Assembly: GCF_002699205.1 (NCBI RefSeq)
Contig: NZ_PABT01000014.1
Span: 124,001 to 188,000, forward strand
Source: Allomuricauda sp.
GTDB lineage: Bacteria; Bacteroidota; Bacteroidia; Flavobacteriales; Flavobacteriaceae
DNA: 64,000 nucleotides
Direction: 5' to 3'
In this document: piece by piece, positions 26,684 through 36,030 of the stretch
Layout of the letters: every line of letters begins with the position of its first letter
How positions within the stretch are numbered: position 1 is the stretch's first letter
The notes under the pieces: model-generated
What the model saw: the letters and a program-made list of their open reading frames with translations, nothing else
Told to the model about the DNA's origin: nothing
Databases searched by the model: none
Program-made: the position numbers and the translations under genes

Positions 26684-27553
26684 ATGGCAAAGGACAAAAA
26701 GAAAAGAAAGGAGATAAAACGGAAGCTACTTCACAAGTACCGCTTGGTAATTCTAAATGAGAGCACCTTTGAAGAGAAGATATCTTTTAAGCTCAATCGG
26801 CTCAATGTTTTTGTTACAGGGACCATGTTCATTATTGTTTTGATCGGTTTTACCACTTTGATCATTGCCTTTACCCCTTTGAGAGAATACATCCCTGGGT
26901 ACTCATCCACTAAATTGAAGCGACAGGCCACGGAACTTACCTACAAAACGGATTCTTTGGTGACCGTTCTCAATTATACCAACCGGTACCTAGACAATAT
27001 TAGAAAAGTTTTAAGGGGGGATATTGAGAATAACCAAACAAATCGCGACTCCCTATTTGAACAGTACAAACTAGATCCGGCCTCTGTGGATCTCACCCCT
27101 ATCCGAGAAGACCTGCTTCTAAGGAAAGAAGTGGAACTGGAAGATAAATACAATCTTTTTGAAAGGGATATTGAGAATTTGGGAACGTTGTTTTTTCCAC
27201 CTGTAAATGGAACTTTGTCCCAGGGATTTGATCAAAAAACTAAACACTACGCAGTGGATTTGGTAGCGCCCAGGGGAACACCTGTCAAAGCGATTGCAAA
27301 TGGAACGGTCCTTTTTGCAGAGTGGACCACTGAAACGGGATATGTGATTATCCTTGAGCACCAGGAAGGCATAACCTCTGTATATAAACATAACGGTTCC
27401 TTGAGCAAAGTCCAAGGAGATATGGTAAAGGCCGGCGAAGTGATAGGCTCCATTGGAAATACCGGAGAGCTTACCACAGGGCCACACTTGCACTTTGAAC
27501 TTTGGAGAAAGGGTAAGCCCGTAGATCCCCAAAACTATATTGATTTCAACTAA
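26684..27553 (+). CDS. M23-family (LytM-type) metallopeptidase
   Basis: 289 residues: a basic cytoplasmic N-terminus (MAKDKKKRKEIKRKLLHKYR), one membrane helix (about 47-70) and a coiled-coil linker. A C-terminal peptidase M23 domain covers about 175-285. The zinc/catalytic residues are recognisable in HYAVDLVAPRGTPV (HxxxD) and GPHLHFELWRKGKPVDP (HxH). Such inner-membrane-anchored enzymes cleave or help regulate cleavage of peptidoglycan cross-links. The stop codon TAA at 27551-27553 is directly followed by the ATG of the GH3 gene, so the two are co-translated. Confidence 0.92.
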   Translation: MAKDKKKRKEIKRKLLHKYRLVILNESTFEEKISFKLNRLNVFVTGTMFIIVLIGFTTLIIAFTPLREYIPGYSSTKLKRQATELTYKTDSLVTVLNYTNRYLDNIRKVLRGDIENNQTNRDSLFEQYKLDPASVDLTPIREDLLLRKEVELEDKYNLFERDIENLGTLFFPPVNGTLSQGFDQKTKHYAVDLVAPRGTPVKAIANGTVLFAEWTTETGYVIILEHQEGITSVYKHNGSLSKVQGDMVKAGEVIGSIGNTGELTTGPHLHFELWRKGKPVDPQNYIDFN

Positions 27554-29053
27554 ATGTCAGTAAAAGCATTTGCAGCAAAAATATTTGCGAACCGAATCGC
27601 CAAGAAAACCGATAAATGGGTAAAAGCCCCAGTAGAAACCCAACAAAGGGTTTTTAAGTCACTTGTTGCACAAGCCAAGGACACAATTTTTGGTAAAGAC
27701 CATCAATTTGATAGTATAAGGTCCCATCAAGATTTTGTGGAAAAAGTCCCCATTCGCGATTATGAAGAATTAAAGGGCTATGTTCAACAGATTTTGGAAG
27801 GAAAAGAAAACGTGCTCTGGCCCGGAAAACCCATTTACTTTGCCAAAACATCGGGAACCACATCAGGGGCAAAGTATATCCCCATCACCAAAGTGTCCAT
27901 AAAAAATCAGGTTGAGGCGTCCCGGAACGCCATTCTAAACTACATTCATGAAACGGGTAATGCGGATTTTGTGGATGGAAAAATGATTTTTTTGCAAGGC
28001 AGTCCCATTTTGGAAGAAAAAAATGGGATTAAACTCGGGAGACTTTCAGGAATATCCGCCCATTATGTACCCAATTATCTTCAAAAAAACCGATTGCCAA
28101 GTTGGGAGACCAATTGTATTGACGACTGGGAAACCAAAGTGGACAAAATTGTGGAAGAGACCGAAAAGGAGAATATGACCGTTATTGCCGGCATCCCATC
28201 TTGGGTTCAAATGTATTTTGAAAAGTTGAATGCCAAAACGGGCAAAAAGGTCGGTGACCTCTTCAAAGAGTTCCAATTGTTTATTTATGGGGGGGTTAAC
28301 TACGAACCATATCGGGCCAAATTCGAGAATCTCATAGGGAGAAAGGTGGACAGTATTGAGTTGTTTCCTGCCAGCGAGGGATTTTTTGCCTATCAAAACG
28401 CCCAAAAGGAAAAAGGCATGTTATTGCTGTTGGATGCCGGAATCTTCTACGAATTTGTAAAAGCGGATGAGTTTTTTGATGAAAACCCAAAACGATTGAC
28501 CATTGCAGATGTGGAACTGGGTGTGGACTACGCTATGGTAATTTCCACCAACGCCGGCCTTTGGGGTTATAACCTTGGAGATACCGTTCGGTTTGTTTCC
28601 AAGGACCCATATAAAATTGTGGTTTCTGGGAGGATAAAACACTTTATCTCTGCTTTTGGCGAACACGTGATCGCCAAAGAAGTTGAAGAAGCCCTTAGAT
28701 TGGCAGTGGAACGGACCGATGCGGTTGTCAACGAATTCACCGTTGCCCCCCAAACCGACCCAGAAGAAGGAGAGCTCCCTTATCACGAATGGTTCATTGA
28801 GTTTGAGAAGGAACCATCAGACCCCGTTGAATTTTCAAGGATCATTGAGGAGAGCATGAAACAGCAGAACAGCTATTATTTTGACTTGATCGATGGGCAT
28901 ATCCTTCAACCATTAAAGATCACCGTCATTAAACCAAATGGTTTTCAAGATTATATGAAATCCATCGGTAAATTAGGTGGTCAGAACAAGGTGCAGCGCC
29001 TTGCCAACGACCGTAAAGTGGCCGATGGGCTACAACCCTTCAAAATTAGTTGA
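27554..29053 (+). CDS. GH3 auxin-responsive-promoter-family protein
   Basis: 499 residues of the GH3 superfamily, acyl-adenylate-forming enzymes that in plants conjugate amino acids to acidic hormones. The nucleotide-binding segment is YFAKTSGTTSGAKYIPIT at about residues 96-113. FPASEGFFAYQN (about 276) and DTVRFVSKDPYKIVVSGRIKHFISAFGEHV (about 345-375) are the other adenylation motifs, and the length is normal for bacterial members. The bacterial substrate is unknown. It starts directly after the M23 stop codon and is widely present in Bacteroidota; no transfer signs. Confidence 0.9.
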   Translation: MSVKAFAAKIFANRIAKKTDKWVKAPVETQQRVFKSLVAQAKDTIFGKDHQFDSIRSHQDFVEKVPIRDYEELKGYVQQILEGKENVLWPGKPIYFAKTSGTTSGAKYIPITKVSIKNQVEASRNAILNYIHETGNADFVDGKMIFLQGSPILEEKNGIKLGRLSGISAHYVPNYLQKNRLPSWETNCIDDWETKVDKIVEETEKENMTVIAGIPSWVQMYFEKLNAKTGKKVGDLFKEFQLFIYGGVNYEPYRAKFENLIGRKVDSIELFPASEGFFAYQNAQKEKGMLLLLDAGIFYEFVKADEFFDENPKRLTIADVELGVDYAMVISTNAGLWGYNLGDTVRFVSKDPYKIVVSGRIKHFISAFGEHVIAKEVEEALRLAVERTDAVVNEFTVAPQTDPEEGELPYHEWFIEFEKEPSDPVEFSRIIEESMKQQNSYYFDLIDGHILQPLKITVIKPNGFQDYMKSIGKLGGQNKVQRLANDRKVADGLQPFKIS

Positions 29054-29086
29054 CCTAGAACAGCTTAATTTTCATAGGAATTCACT

Positions 29087-29094
29087 TATTTTTG
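29087..29094 (+). promoter_or_regulatory. TAnnTTTG -7 box of the DUF6909 gene
   Basis: TATTTTTG, exact consensus, 9 nt before the ATG at 29104. The in-frame TTG at 29092 overlaps the box and is therefore not the start. Confidence 0.5.
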
Positions 29095-29103
29095 TCGGTA
29101 GAT

Positions 29104-30792
29104 ATGATGGCAACAGAAGTAAAACAGACTACCAGGGCACAGGAATCCACCAACGCAATTGAGCGCTTGTACATCACCATGCGCCATTTGCTCAATCGTG
29201 GATTTTACAAACCATCCGGTGTTTCCGGCAATGCCCTTCGCAACGCATTACTATTGTTAAGGCCCGAAATTTATGGGACCATTGCAGAAGATAAGGCGGA
29301 ACTTAATGGATTGGTGTATGTGCTTGAACGCCTCCCTGAAGGAATTGAGGAGTGCCGGTTTATCAATTTAACTTCGGACGAAGGCTTTGCAAAATCACAC
29401 CTAAAGCCCATTGTCCCTCCAAAAAGAAGGAGAAATTGTTACCGAATTGATGACGAGCAGATGAATATCGAGATTACACGAGGTAGAAGTGATATTTACG
29501 ATATTCTGACCCACTTGACCTTTTTGTTCATTGAATCGGGCAAGATTTCAAAAAGGGTCTTGGTGGATGATGGCAACGCCACGATTCGGGACTGGGATAA
29601 GCTTACCGAGTTTGTGCTGAGCGAGGAAAAGAACAACGACGAAAGGGAACTTGCCCTTATACATTGTGCCAATATTTTGGGAAGAACCTTTGATGAGGTC
29701 GTAGAAATTGAAAATAAGTTAAAAACCCCGGAAGACCCCTACCGGTTTTTGCACGTGATTTATTGGTTGGGAAAATTGGCAATTGAGGAGGAGACCACGG
29801 GCAACAAAAGAACGATTACCTTCAGTCCATTGTTGCGGGAGCGCTTGGGGCACCACATACACGGTGAAAAGTGGGCAAACAATATAAAAAACACCCTTAA
29901 GGACCATAATCTGATGCATAGACCGCTTCATATTATAAGCGCCAATATGCACAGTGTAATGAATTCCCTTTTTGCCAAAAAGGCCTTGGCCAAAGAGTTT
30001 CCGGACAACGACTCGTTGGACATATACGAGGCCCTCAGTTCCGATAAGCAAAAAGCGTTGAACAAAAAGGTCAAAAACCTGGCAGAAAAGAACGGAATGA
30101 TCTTTTTGGACGATGAATCCGGTGCGAACATCGATGTACAGATTTTTGATACTGCCAAGTTTGGTGCCAAAAGTTGTTGCTATCAGCTTCCCGAAGGGAT
30201 ACCGGAGGAAGAAAAACCTGTTATATTTGTCATGGACTATGCATTTGGGGAACAGGCGTATGAAACCATAGACGAGTTGTTGAAACCGTTGGATCAAGGG
30301 GGAGAGAAGACTTTCCTAAATGTTGATTCTGTTTCCATAATGGGAAAAGCTGGTATTTTGGAAGGGGGAAAGGGCGATTTGATGATTCCTTCAGCGCACA
30401 TTTTTGAAGGGACTGCGGATAATTATCCTTTTAACAACGAATTGTGCGCCTCTGATTTTGAAGGACATGGCCTTAAGGTTCTGGAGGGTACTATGGTAAC
30501 CGTTTTGGGGACCTCCTTGCAGAACCGTGACATTCTTCAGTTTTTCCATGAATCCACTTGGAATGTGATAGGACTGGAAATGGAAGGGGTACATTATCAA
30601 AAAGCAATACAATCTGCGTCCCAGATACGCAAGAGCATAAAAAAAGATGTCAAGGTTCGATACGCATATTATGCATCGGACAATCCTTTGGAAACGGGGA
30701 GTACATTGGCTTCGGGCGGATTGGGAACAACTGGGGTGAAACCCACATATTTAATAACGGACAGGATTTTAAAACAAATATTCAACTCATAG
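29104..30792 (+). CDS. DUF6909 family protein with nucleoside-phosphorylase-like C-terminal half
   Basis: 562 residues (ATG at 29104, with 29107 equally possible). The N-terminal half is helical and unassigned. The C-terminal half (about 365-562) has features of the PNP/MTAN/AMP-nucleosidase fold: VSIMGKAGILEGGKGDLMIP (a glycine-rich strand-turn followed by GDLMIP), EGTMVTVLGTSLQ, and NVIGLEMEGVHYQKA. The last of these holds the MEG signature that contacts the ribose in these enzymes. YYASDNPLETG matches the acidic nucleobase-binding end. I recall flavobacterial homologues named DUF6909. Nucleoside or nucleotide cleavage is inferred, not shown. The next gene starts 2 bp after the stop, and the polysaccharide locus begins there. 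Confidence 0.68.
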   Translation: MMATEVKQTTRAQESTNAIERLYITMRHLLNRGFYKPSGVSGNALRNALLLLRPEIYGTIAEDKAELNGLVYVLERLPEGIEECRFINLTSDEGFAKSHLKPIVPPKRRRNCYRIDDEQMNIEITRGRSDIYDILTHLTFLFIESGKISKRVLVDDGNATIRDWDKLTEFVLSEEKNNDERELALIHCANILGRTFDEVVEIENKLKTPEDPYRFLHVIYWLGKLAIEEETTGNKRTITFSPLLRERLGHHIHGEKWANNIKNTLKDHNLMHRPLHIISANMHSVMNSLFAKKALAKEFPDNDSLDIYEALSSDKQKALNKKVKNLAEKNGMIFLDDESGANIDVQIFDTAKFGAKSCCYQLPEGIPEEEKPVIFVMDYAFGEQAYETIDELLKPLDQGGEKTFLNVDSVSIMGKAGILEGGKGDLMIPSAHIFEGTADNYPFNNELCASDFEGHGLKVLEGTMVTVLGTSLQNRDILQFFHESTWNVIGLEMEGVHYQKAIQSASQIRKSIKKDVKVRYAYYASDNPLETGSTLASGGLGTTGVKPTYLITDRILKQIFNS

Positions 30793-30794
30793 GT

Positions 30795-31844
30795 ATGGCA
30801 GACCAACCAGTAAACCAGAATAATTCAGATGAGATAGATTTGGGGCAATTGTTCCAAATGATTGGAAGGGGCTTTCAAAAGTTCTTCAATTTCATCGGCA
30901 GCATTTTTAAAGGCATTTTCCATATAATTATGTTGTTCCTCCTTTTTGTCCAAAAGAACATCATACTTATTGGGGCAGCCATTATTGTTGGGGGAATTGG
31001 AGGATTTTTTTTAGATCAGATTACTCCAGTGAAGTATATTTCCAGAATGGTAGTGGAACCTAATTTCAATAGTGTTCAGCAGCTTTACAATAACATTGAG
31101 TTTTATAATGATCTTGCAAAAGCCAAAGATTCGGTCGCCTTGGCCACGGCATTGAACATTACGGAACATGAGGCGGCCAGTGTAAAGGAGATTTTTGTCG
31201 ATTCCTATTCCGATGAAAACCAAAAAATACAGCTTTTTGACAAATTTATCAGTGGACTGGATACCACAACGGTCAAGGCAATAGATTTTGAGAACTACCT
31301 GGAAAATTTTAATTCCCTTGATGCAAGGTTCCACCAAATATCCATTATCAGCACGGATAATAGAGTGGCCAAAAAGGCGCAGCCGGCAATAATCAATTCG
31401 ATATCTGTCAATGAATACTTCAAATTACAGAAAAAAATCAACGATGAGAACTTAGATCTCCAAGAAGAGATATACAAAAAACAGTTGGTGGAACTGGATT
31501 CCCTTCAAAGCTTGTACCGTACAGTTATGGTCAAAGAAGCCGATAAGCCCATGCAGGGCACCAACATCAACCTGGCTGAAGGAGTGGACTCACAAGGGCG
31601 GGAACTGGCGCTCATACAGGAAAAAGATATTTTAAAGGAAAAAATGGTCGAACTTAACGAGGAACGGGCGAATAAATCGACCATCGTCAATGTTATTAGT
31701 GATTTCCCAACAAGAGGAGTGGAACTGAAGGGAATATGGAACAGTTATAAATTTATACTTCCTGTGGCATTGTTGGGCTTGGTATTTGGAGTTTTGGCAT
31801 TATTGGAGCTTAACAGGTATTTGAAATCCTACAATCAGAAATAA
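30795..31844 (+). CDS. Wzz-like chain-length determinant membrane protein
   Basis: 349 residues from the ATG at 30795. Two membrane helices bracket a large periplasmic part: LFVQKNIILIGAAIIVGGIGG near 60 and FILPVALLGLVFGVLALLEL near 325. The middle is rich in coiled coil (KKQLVELDSLQSLYRTVMVK, QEKDILKEKMVELNEERANK). This topology and the family-like VISDFPTRGVELKG before the second helix fit the polysaccharide co-polymerase group (Wzz), although sequence identity to E. coli Wzz is low. It would set chain length of the surface polysaccharide made by the downstream genes. It has no Wzc-type kinase domain. Confidence 0.72.
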   Translation: MADQPVNQNNSDEIDLGQLFQMIGRGFQKFFNFIGSIFKGIFHIIMLFLLFVQKNIILIGAAIIVGGIGGFFLDQITPVKYISRMVVEPNFNSVQQLYNNIEFYNDLAKAKDSVALATALNITEHEAASVKEIFVDSYSDENQKIQLFDKFISGLDTTTVKAIDFENYLENFNSLDARFHQISIISTDNRVAKKAQPAIINSISVNEYFKLQKKINDENLDLQEEIYKKQLVELDSLQSLYRTVMVKEADKPMQGTNINLAEGVDSQGRELALIQEKDILKEKMVELNEERANKSTIVNVISDFPTRGVELKGIWNSYKFILPVALLGLVFGVLALLELNRYLKSYNQK

Positions 31845-31908
31845 ACGAAGAATTGCTGGTTATCCGGTTTTTGGTTTCGGCCGAAAATAAAAACAATAAA
31901 AAGAATGT

Positions 31909-32685
31909 ATGGGGCGAATCTTGGTAACTGGAGCCGGGGGCCAATTGGGCCTAACATTTCAAGAACATGCCCATGATTTTCCAGAGGTTTATTTTGATTT
32001 CAAAACAGCTGACGAACTTGATATTACCCAACCCTCCCAATTGGTTGATGCGTTTCAAAAAGGGCACTACGATTTCTGTATCAACTGCGCAGCCTACACC
32101 AACGTTGAACAAGCCGAAAAGGATTCGGACAGGGCGTTTAAAGTCAACGCAGAAGGGGTGAAAAATCTTGCTGAAGTTTGTAGGGACCATAAAACAGTCC
32201 TGATTCATATTTCCACCGATTACGTCTTTGATGGTGAAAAAGAAGGGGCCTACACTACAACGGACACCCCCAATCCCATCAATGTATACGGAAAGTCCAA
32301 ATTAAAGGGGGAGCAGTTTATTCAAGAAATTTTACCCAACCATTTTATTATTCGGACATCTTGGTTGTACAGTAAAAAATATGGTCATAATTTTTATCGT
32401 ACTATTTTGAATAAGGCTTTGGCTGGAGAAGAATTGCATATTACGGATACCCAAAAAGGTTGTCCTACCCATACAGAGGCATTGGCAAAGTTTATTCTTG
32501 AAGAGATTGTTTTAGGGAAAAAGCCATTTGGCATTTATCATTATTCCGATGGAAAACCAATGACATGGTATGATTTTGCCGAACAAATTATTAAAGAGAA
32601 TGGATTGACGGACAAGGTCAACCTTGTTTTGGATAGGAATTATCGTACTTTCGCAAAGAGGCCTAAAAACAGTGTTCTTTCCTGA
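31909..32685 (+). CDS. rfbD: dTDP-4-dehydrorhamnose reductase
   Basis: A 258-residue SDR-type enzyme that makes dTDP-L-rhamnose in the last step of the pathway. ILVTGAGGQLGLTFQE (3-18) is the NAD(P)H-binding motif, INCAAYTNVEQAEKD and ISTDYVFDGEKEGAY follow, and the catalytic pair is in NPINVYGKSKLKGE (YxxxK). It is shorter than the roughly 285-300 residues usual for RmlD: the sequence stops at AKRPKNSVLS, just before the usual C-terminal helix. No frameshift partner is visible downstream. First of the rfbD-B-A-C set. Confidence 0.9.
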   Translation: MGRILVTGAGGQLGLTFQEHAHDFPEVYFDFKTADELDITQPSQLVDAFQKGHYDFCINCAAYTNVEQAEKDSDRAFKVNAEGVKNLAEVCRDHKTVLIHISTDYVFDGEKEGAYTTTDTPNPINVYGKSKLKGEQFIQEILPNHFIIRTSWLYSKKYGHNFYRTILNKALAGEELHITDTQKGCPTHTEALAKFILEEIVLGKKPFGIYHYSDGKPMTWYDFAEQIIKENGLTDKVNLVLDRNYRTFAKRPKNSVLS

Positions 32686-32710
32686 TTGGTAAAGGAACAC
32701 CGGGAACTAC

Positions 32711-33784
32711 ATGGATGCTTTTATGGACAAAAATATTCCAAAAAACATTTTAATTACAGGAGGAGCTGGTTTTATCGGCTCTCATGTGGTCAGGCGGTTT
32801 GTTACCAAGTACAATAACTACAATGTGTTCAACCTTGACGCCCTTACCTATGCCGGAAATCTTGAAAATCTTAAAGATGTTGAAGGAGCCCCAAACTATT
32901 GGTTTATAAAAGGAGATATTACCGACACAGATTTTATAAGTGCATTTTTTGCCAAACATAAATTTGATGGGGTGATTCATTTGGCGGCCGAATCGCATGT
33001 TGATCGGTCCATTACAGACCCCTTGTCATTTGTCAGGACCAATGTTCTGGGCACTGTCAATTTGTTGAATGCCTCTTTTGAGCTGTTTGAGAACAACCCA
33101 AACTTTGTGTTTTATCATATAAGTACAGATGAGGTATATGGAAGCTTGGGCAAAGAAGGGCTGTTCAAGGAAACTACATCGTATGGCCCAAGCTCACCCT
33201 ATTCTGCCTCAAAAGCGAGCTCAGACCACTTTGTTAGGGCGTACGGTGAAACCTATAAATTGCCTTTTATCATTTCCAATTGTTCCAACAATTATGGCCC
33301 CAATCAATTCCCAGAAAAATTGATACCCTTGTTCATTAACAATATCATACAGAATAAACCGCTGCCCGTATATGGTGATGGAAATTATACCCGGGATTGG
33401 TTGTATGTAAAGGACCATGCAGAGGCCATTGATTTGGTATTCCATAAAGGGAAAAAAGGAGAGACCTATAATATAGGAGGGTTCAATGAATGGAAGAACA
33501 TTGATTTGACCCATTTGCTGTGCCGATTGATGGATAAAAAACTCAATAGAATACCAGGAACATCGGAAAAACTGATAACCTTTGTAAAAGACCGTCCAGG
33601 GCATGATCTTAGATATGCCATTGATGCATCCAAAATAAACAAAGAATTGGGATGGCAACCATCAGTAACCTTTGAAGAGGGACTGGAACGAACGATAGAT
33701 TGGTATTTTGACAATCAAGAATGGTTGGATAATGTTACCTCAAAAGACTACATGGAATATTATAAAAACCAGTATCAAGAATAA
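32711..33784 (+). CDS. rfbB: dTDP-glucose 4,6-dehydratase
   Basis: A 357-residue SDR enzyme converting dTDP-glucose to dTDP-4-keto-6-deoxyglucose. ILITGGAGFIGSHVVRRFV holds the NAD-binding GxxGxxG. HLAAESHVDRSITDP, HISTDEVYGSLG (the TDE catalytic signature) and YSASKASSDHFVRAY (YxxxK) follow, with RDWLYVKDHAEAI near the end. A second start (MDKNIPK, 32723) is possible. The order D-B-A-C differs from the E. coli B-D-A-C, as is common elsewhere. Confidence 0.96.
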   Translation: MDAFMDKNIPKNILITGGAGFIGSHVVRRFVTKYNNYNVFNLDALTYAGNLENLKDVEGAPNYWFIKGDITDTDFISAFFAKHKFDGVIHLAAESHVDRSITDPLSFVRTNVLGTVNLLNASFELFENNPNFVFYHISTDEVYGSLGKEGLFKETTSYGPSSPYSASKASSDHFVRAYGETYKLPFIISNCSNNYGPNQFPEKLIPLFINNIIQNKPLPVYGDGNYTRDWLYVKDHAEAIDLVFHKGKKGETYNIGGFNEWKNIDLTHLLCRLMDKKLNRIPGTSEKLITFVKDRPGHDLRYAIDASKINKELGWQPSVTFEEGLERTIDWYFDNQEWLDNVTSKDYMEYYKNQYQE

Positions 33785-33790
33785 AGCACA

Positions 33791-34660
33791 ATGAAGGGAA
33801 TTGTTTTGGCAGGAGGAACAGGTAGTAGATTACACCCACTTACACTTTCGGTGAGCAAGCAACTAATGCCCATATACGACAAGCCGATGATTTACTATCC
33901 AATATCCACCTTGATGTACGCTGGTATACATGAAATATTGATTATTTCCACCCCAAAAGACCTTCCATTGTTCCAAGAACTATTGGGGGATGGGGAAAAG
34001 TATGGTTGCACCTTTTCTTATGCGGTTCAAGAAGCACCAAACGGATTGGCAGAGGCATTCATTATAGGAGAGGATTTTATTGGTAAGGACAAGGTGGCCC
34101 TCATTTTGGGAGACAACATCTTTTACGGAGCCGGATTGTCCAAACTATTACAAAAAAATAATGATCCAGAAGGAGGAATCATCTATGCTTACAGGGTAAA
34201 TGATCCACAGCGGTACGGGGTGGTTGAGTTTGATGAAAAAGGAAAAGCCATCAGTATTGAAGAAAAACCAACAGAACCCAAATCCAACTATGTAGTCCCG
34301 GGGATTTATTTTTATGATAATGATGTAATTTCCATTGCCAAAAACATAAAGCCAAGTGCGCGAGGGGAATTGGAAATCACGGATGTAAACAAGCAGTATT
34401 TAAAAAGGAATAAACTCCATGTAAGTATTCTGGACAGGGGAACGGCATGGTTGGATACTGGAACATTTCAGGCCTTAATGCAGGCCTCGCAATTTGTGGA
34501 AGTGATCGAGGAGCGGCAAGGATTGATAACCGGGTCCATAGAGGTTGCCGCCTACGAAATGGGATATATCGATCAAGAGCAATTTAGAGAACTGGCAAAA
34601 CCTTTGATGAAAAGCGGTTACGGTAAAAGATTGTTGGGCATATTGAACACAGGGGCATGA
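33791..34660 (+). CDS. rfbA: Glucose-1-phosphate thymidylyltransferase
   Basis: A 289-residue nucleotidyltransferase forming dTDP-glucose from dTTP and glucose 1-phosphate. [17 protein letters not shown] (2-18) is the nucleotide-binding signature, with [29 protein letters not shown] (the metal-binding Asp) and [22 protein letters not shown] conserved. [11 protein letters not shown] near 220 is also family-specific. The end overlaps rfbC by ATGA. Confidence 0.97.
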   Translation: MKGIVLAGGTGSRLHPLTLSVSKQLMPIYDKPMIYYPISTLMYAGIHEILIISTPKDLPLFQELLGDGEKYGCTFSYAVQEAPNGLAEAFIIGEDFIGKDKVALILGDNIFYGAGLSKLLQKNNDPEGGIIYAYRVNDPQRYGVVEFDEKGKAISIEEKPTEPKSNYVVPGIYFYDNDVISIAKNIKPSARGELEITDVNKQYLKRNKLHVSILDRGTAWLDTGTFQALMQASQFVEVIEERQGLITGSIEVAAYEMGYIDQEQFRELAKPLMKSGYGKRLLGILNTGA

Positions 34661-35205
34661 TAAAGGCAACAGAGACCAAATTAAAAGGATGTTTTATTAT
34701 AGAGCCCGCCATTTTTGAGGATGAAAGGGGCTATTTTTTTGAGAGCTATAACCACAGGGATTTTTGTGAAGCCATTGGTCAGGAAATCAATTTTGTCCAG
34801 GATAATCAGTCTTTTTCCAAAAAAGGGGTACTAAGAGGGTTACATTTTCAAAAAGGAAAATATGCCCAAGCAAAGCTCGTCTCTGTATTGGAAGGAAGAA
34901 TTCAGGATGTAGTGGTGGATTTGCGTAAAAAATCCCCTACTTTTGGTGAACATTTATCTATTGAACTGAACAGTGAGGATAAAAGACAACTATTTGTGCC
35001 AAGAGGATTTGCACATGGTTTTTTAACTTTGAGCGATGTAGCAAAAGTGTTTTATAAGTGCGATAATTATTATAACAGAGAGTCTGAGGGAGGGATTCGT
35101 TTTGATTGCCCTCAATTCGAAATAGAGTGGCTGATAACTACAAACGGCTTGCAACTCTCTGAAAAAGATAAGAACTTACCAAATTATTTAAGCGCACTAA
35201 CCTAA
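34657..35205 (+). CDS. rfbC: dTDP-4-dehydrorhamnose 3,5-epimerase
   Basis: A 182-residue cupin-type epimerase. [38 protein letters not shown] (catalytic His of GLHFQ), [14 protein letters not shown] and [15 protein letters not shown] are the diagnostic blocks. It acts between rfbB and rfbD in dTDP-L-rhamnose synthesis. It is translationally coupled to rfbA, and the cysQ-like gene follows after 12 bp. Confidence 0.96.
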   Translation: MIKATETKLKGCFIIEPAIFEDERGYFFESYNHRDFCEAIGQEINFVQDNQSFSKKGVLRGLHFQKGKYAQAKLVSVLEGRIQDVVVDLRKKSPTFGEHLSIELNSEDKRQLFVPRGFAHGFLTLSDVAKVFYKCDNYYNRESEGGIRFDCPQFEIEWLITTNGLQLSEKDKNLPNYLSALT

Positions 35206-35217
35206 AAATACTATAAA

Positions 35218-36030
35218 TTGAACCCCATAGATTTAGACCAACAACTTTCGTTAGCAATTAAGGCTTCCATGGAAGCAGGGAATGTCATTATGGACATATA
35301 CACCTCTTCCAATTTTGAAACCGAATTCAAAGAGGACAACTCTCCCTTGACCAAGGCAGACACCGAATCCAATAGGGTTATAGAGTCCTATCTTAAGGAA
35401 ACGGGTATCCCAATCATTAGTGAGGAGAACAAAACACTTGATTATGGCAATAGAAAAAATTGGGAGGTATGTTGGATGGTAGACCCTTTGGATGGCACCA
35501 AGGAATTTATTAAAAGAAATGGCGAATTTACCGTAAACATTGCCTTGATTTTGAAAGGAACTCCAGTACTTGGAGTTATCTATGTTCCGGTAACCCGCGA
35601 ACTTTATTATGCAAACGTAGAAAAGGGCAAATCTTATAAAATATCCGTAAGTGACGCGGATGGGGTTCTCAATGATTTATTCAGTAGGGAGAGGCAGTTG
35701 TTGCCAAAGGAAAAACTGGGTCCATCCAAAATAAAAGTTGTGGGCAGCCGCTCTCACATGAACGAACAGACTGAAAAGTTTATTGAAGAGCTAAAGAAAG
35801 AAGGCAAAAATGTAGAGATAGTTTCAAAAGGAAGTTCTCTAAAGTTTTGTATCGTTGCCGAAGGAAAAGCGGACATCTACCCAAGGGTAGCACCAACAAT
35901 GGAATGGGATACGGCCGCAGGTCACGCCATTTGTTCGTCAATGGGCTTAACGGTGACCAACTGGGAAACGGGCGAAGATTTGGTCTACAATAAGGAAAAT
36001 CTCCTGAACCCATTTTTCATAGTAAAATAA
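35218..36030 (+). CDS. cysQ: 3'(2'),5'-bisphosphate nucleotidase, TTG start
   Basis: A 270-residue inositol-monophosphatase-fold enzyme that removes 3'-phosphate from PAP, the by-product of sulfation. NSPLTKADTESN, WMVDPLDGTKEFIKRNGEFT (metal-binding DPLDGT) and PRVAPTMEWDTAAGHAI (WDTAA) are the lithium-sensitive phosphatase signatures. No ATG fits the N-terminus, so the TTG at 35218 is used. It is the first gene of a PAPS module followed directly by DUF2061, cysC, cysD and cysN, and it probably keeps PAP low for the sulfotransferase at 39208. Confidence 0.93.
   Translation: MNPIDLDQQLSLAIKASMEAGNVIMDIYTSSNFETEFKEDNSPLTKADTESNRVIESYLKETGIPIISEENKTLDYGNRKNWEVCWMVDPLDGTKEFIKRNGEFTVNIALILKGTPVLGVIYVPVTRELYYANVEKGKSYKISVSDADGVLNDLFSRERQLLPKEKLGPSKIKVVGSRSHMNEQTEKFIEELKKEGKNVEIVSKGSSLKFCIVAEGKADIYPRVAPTMEWDTAAGHAICSSMGLTVTNWETGEDLVYNKENLLNPFFIVK

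Noticed and set aside
32660..32711. Frameshift at the end of rfbD
   Set aside because: No family-like continuation was found in the other frames, so the short C-terminus is reported as an observation and not as a frameshift.
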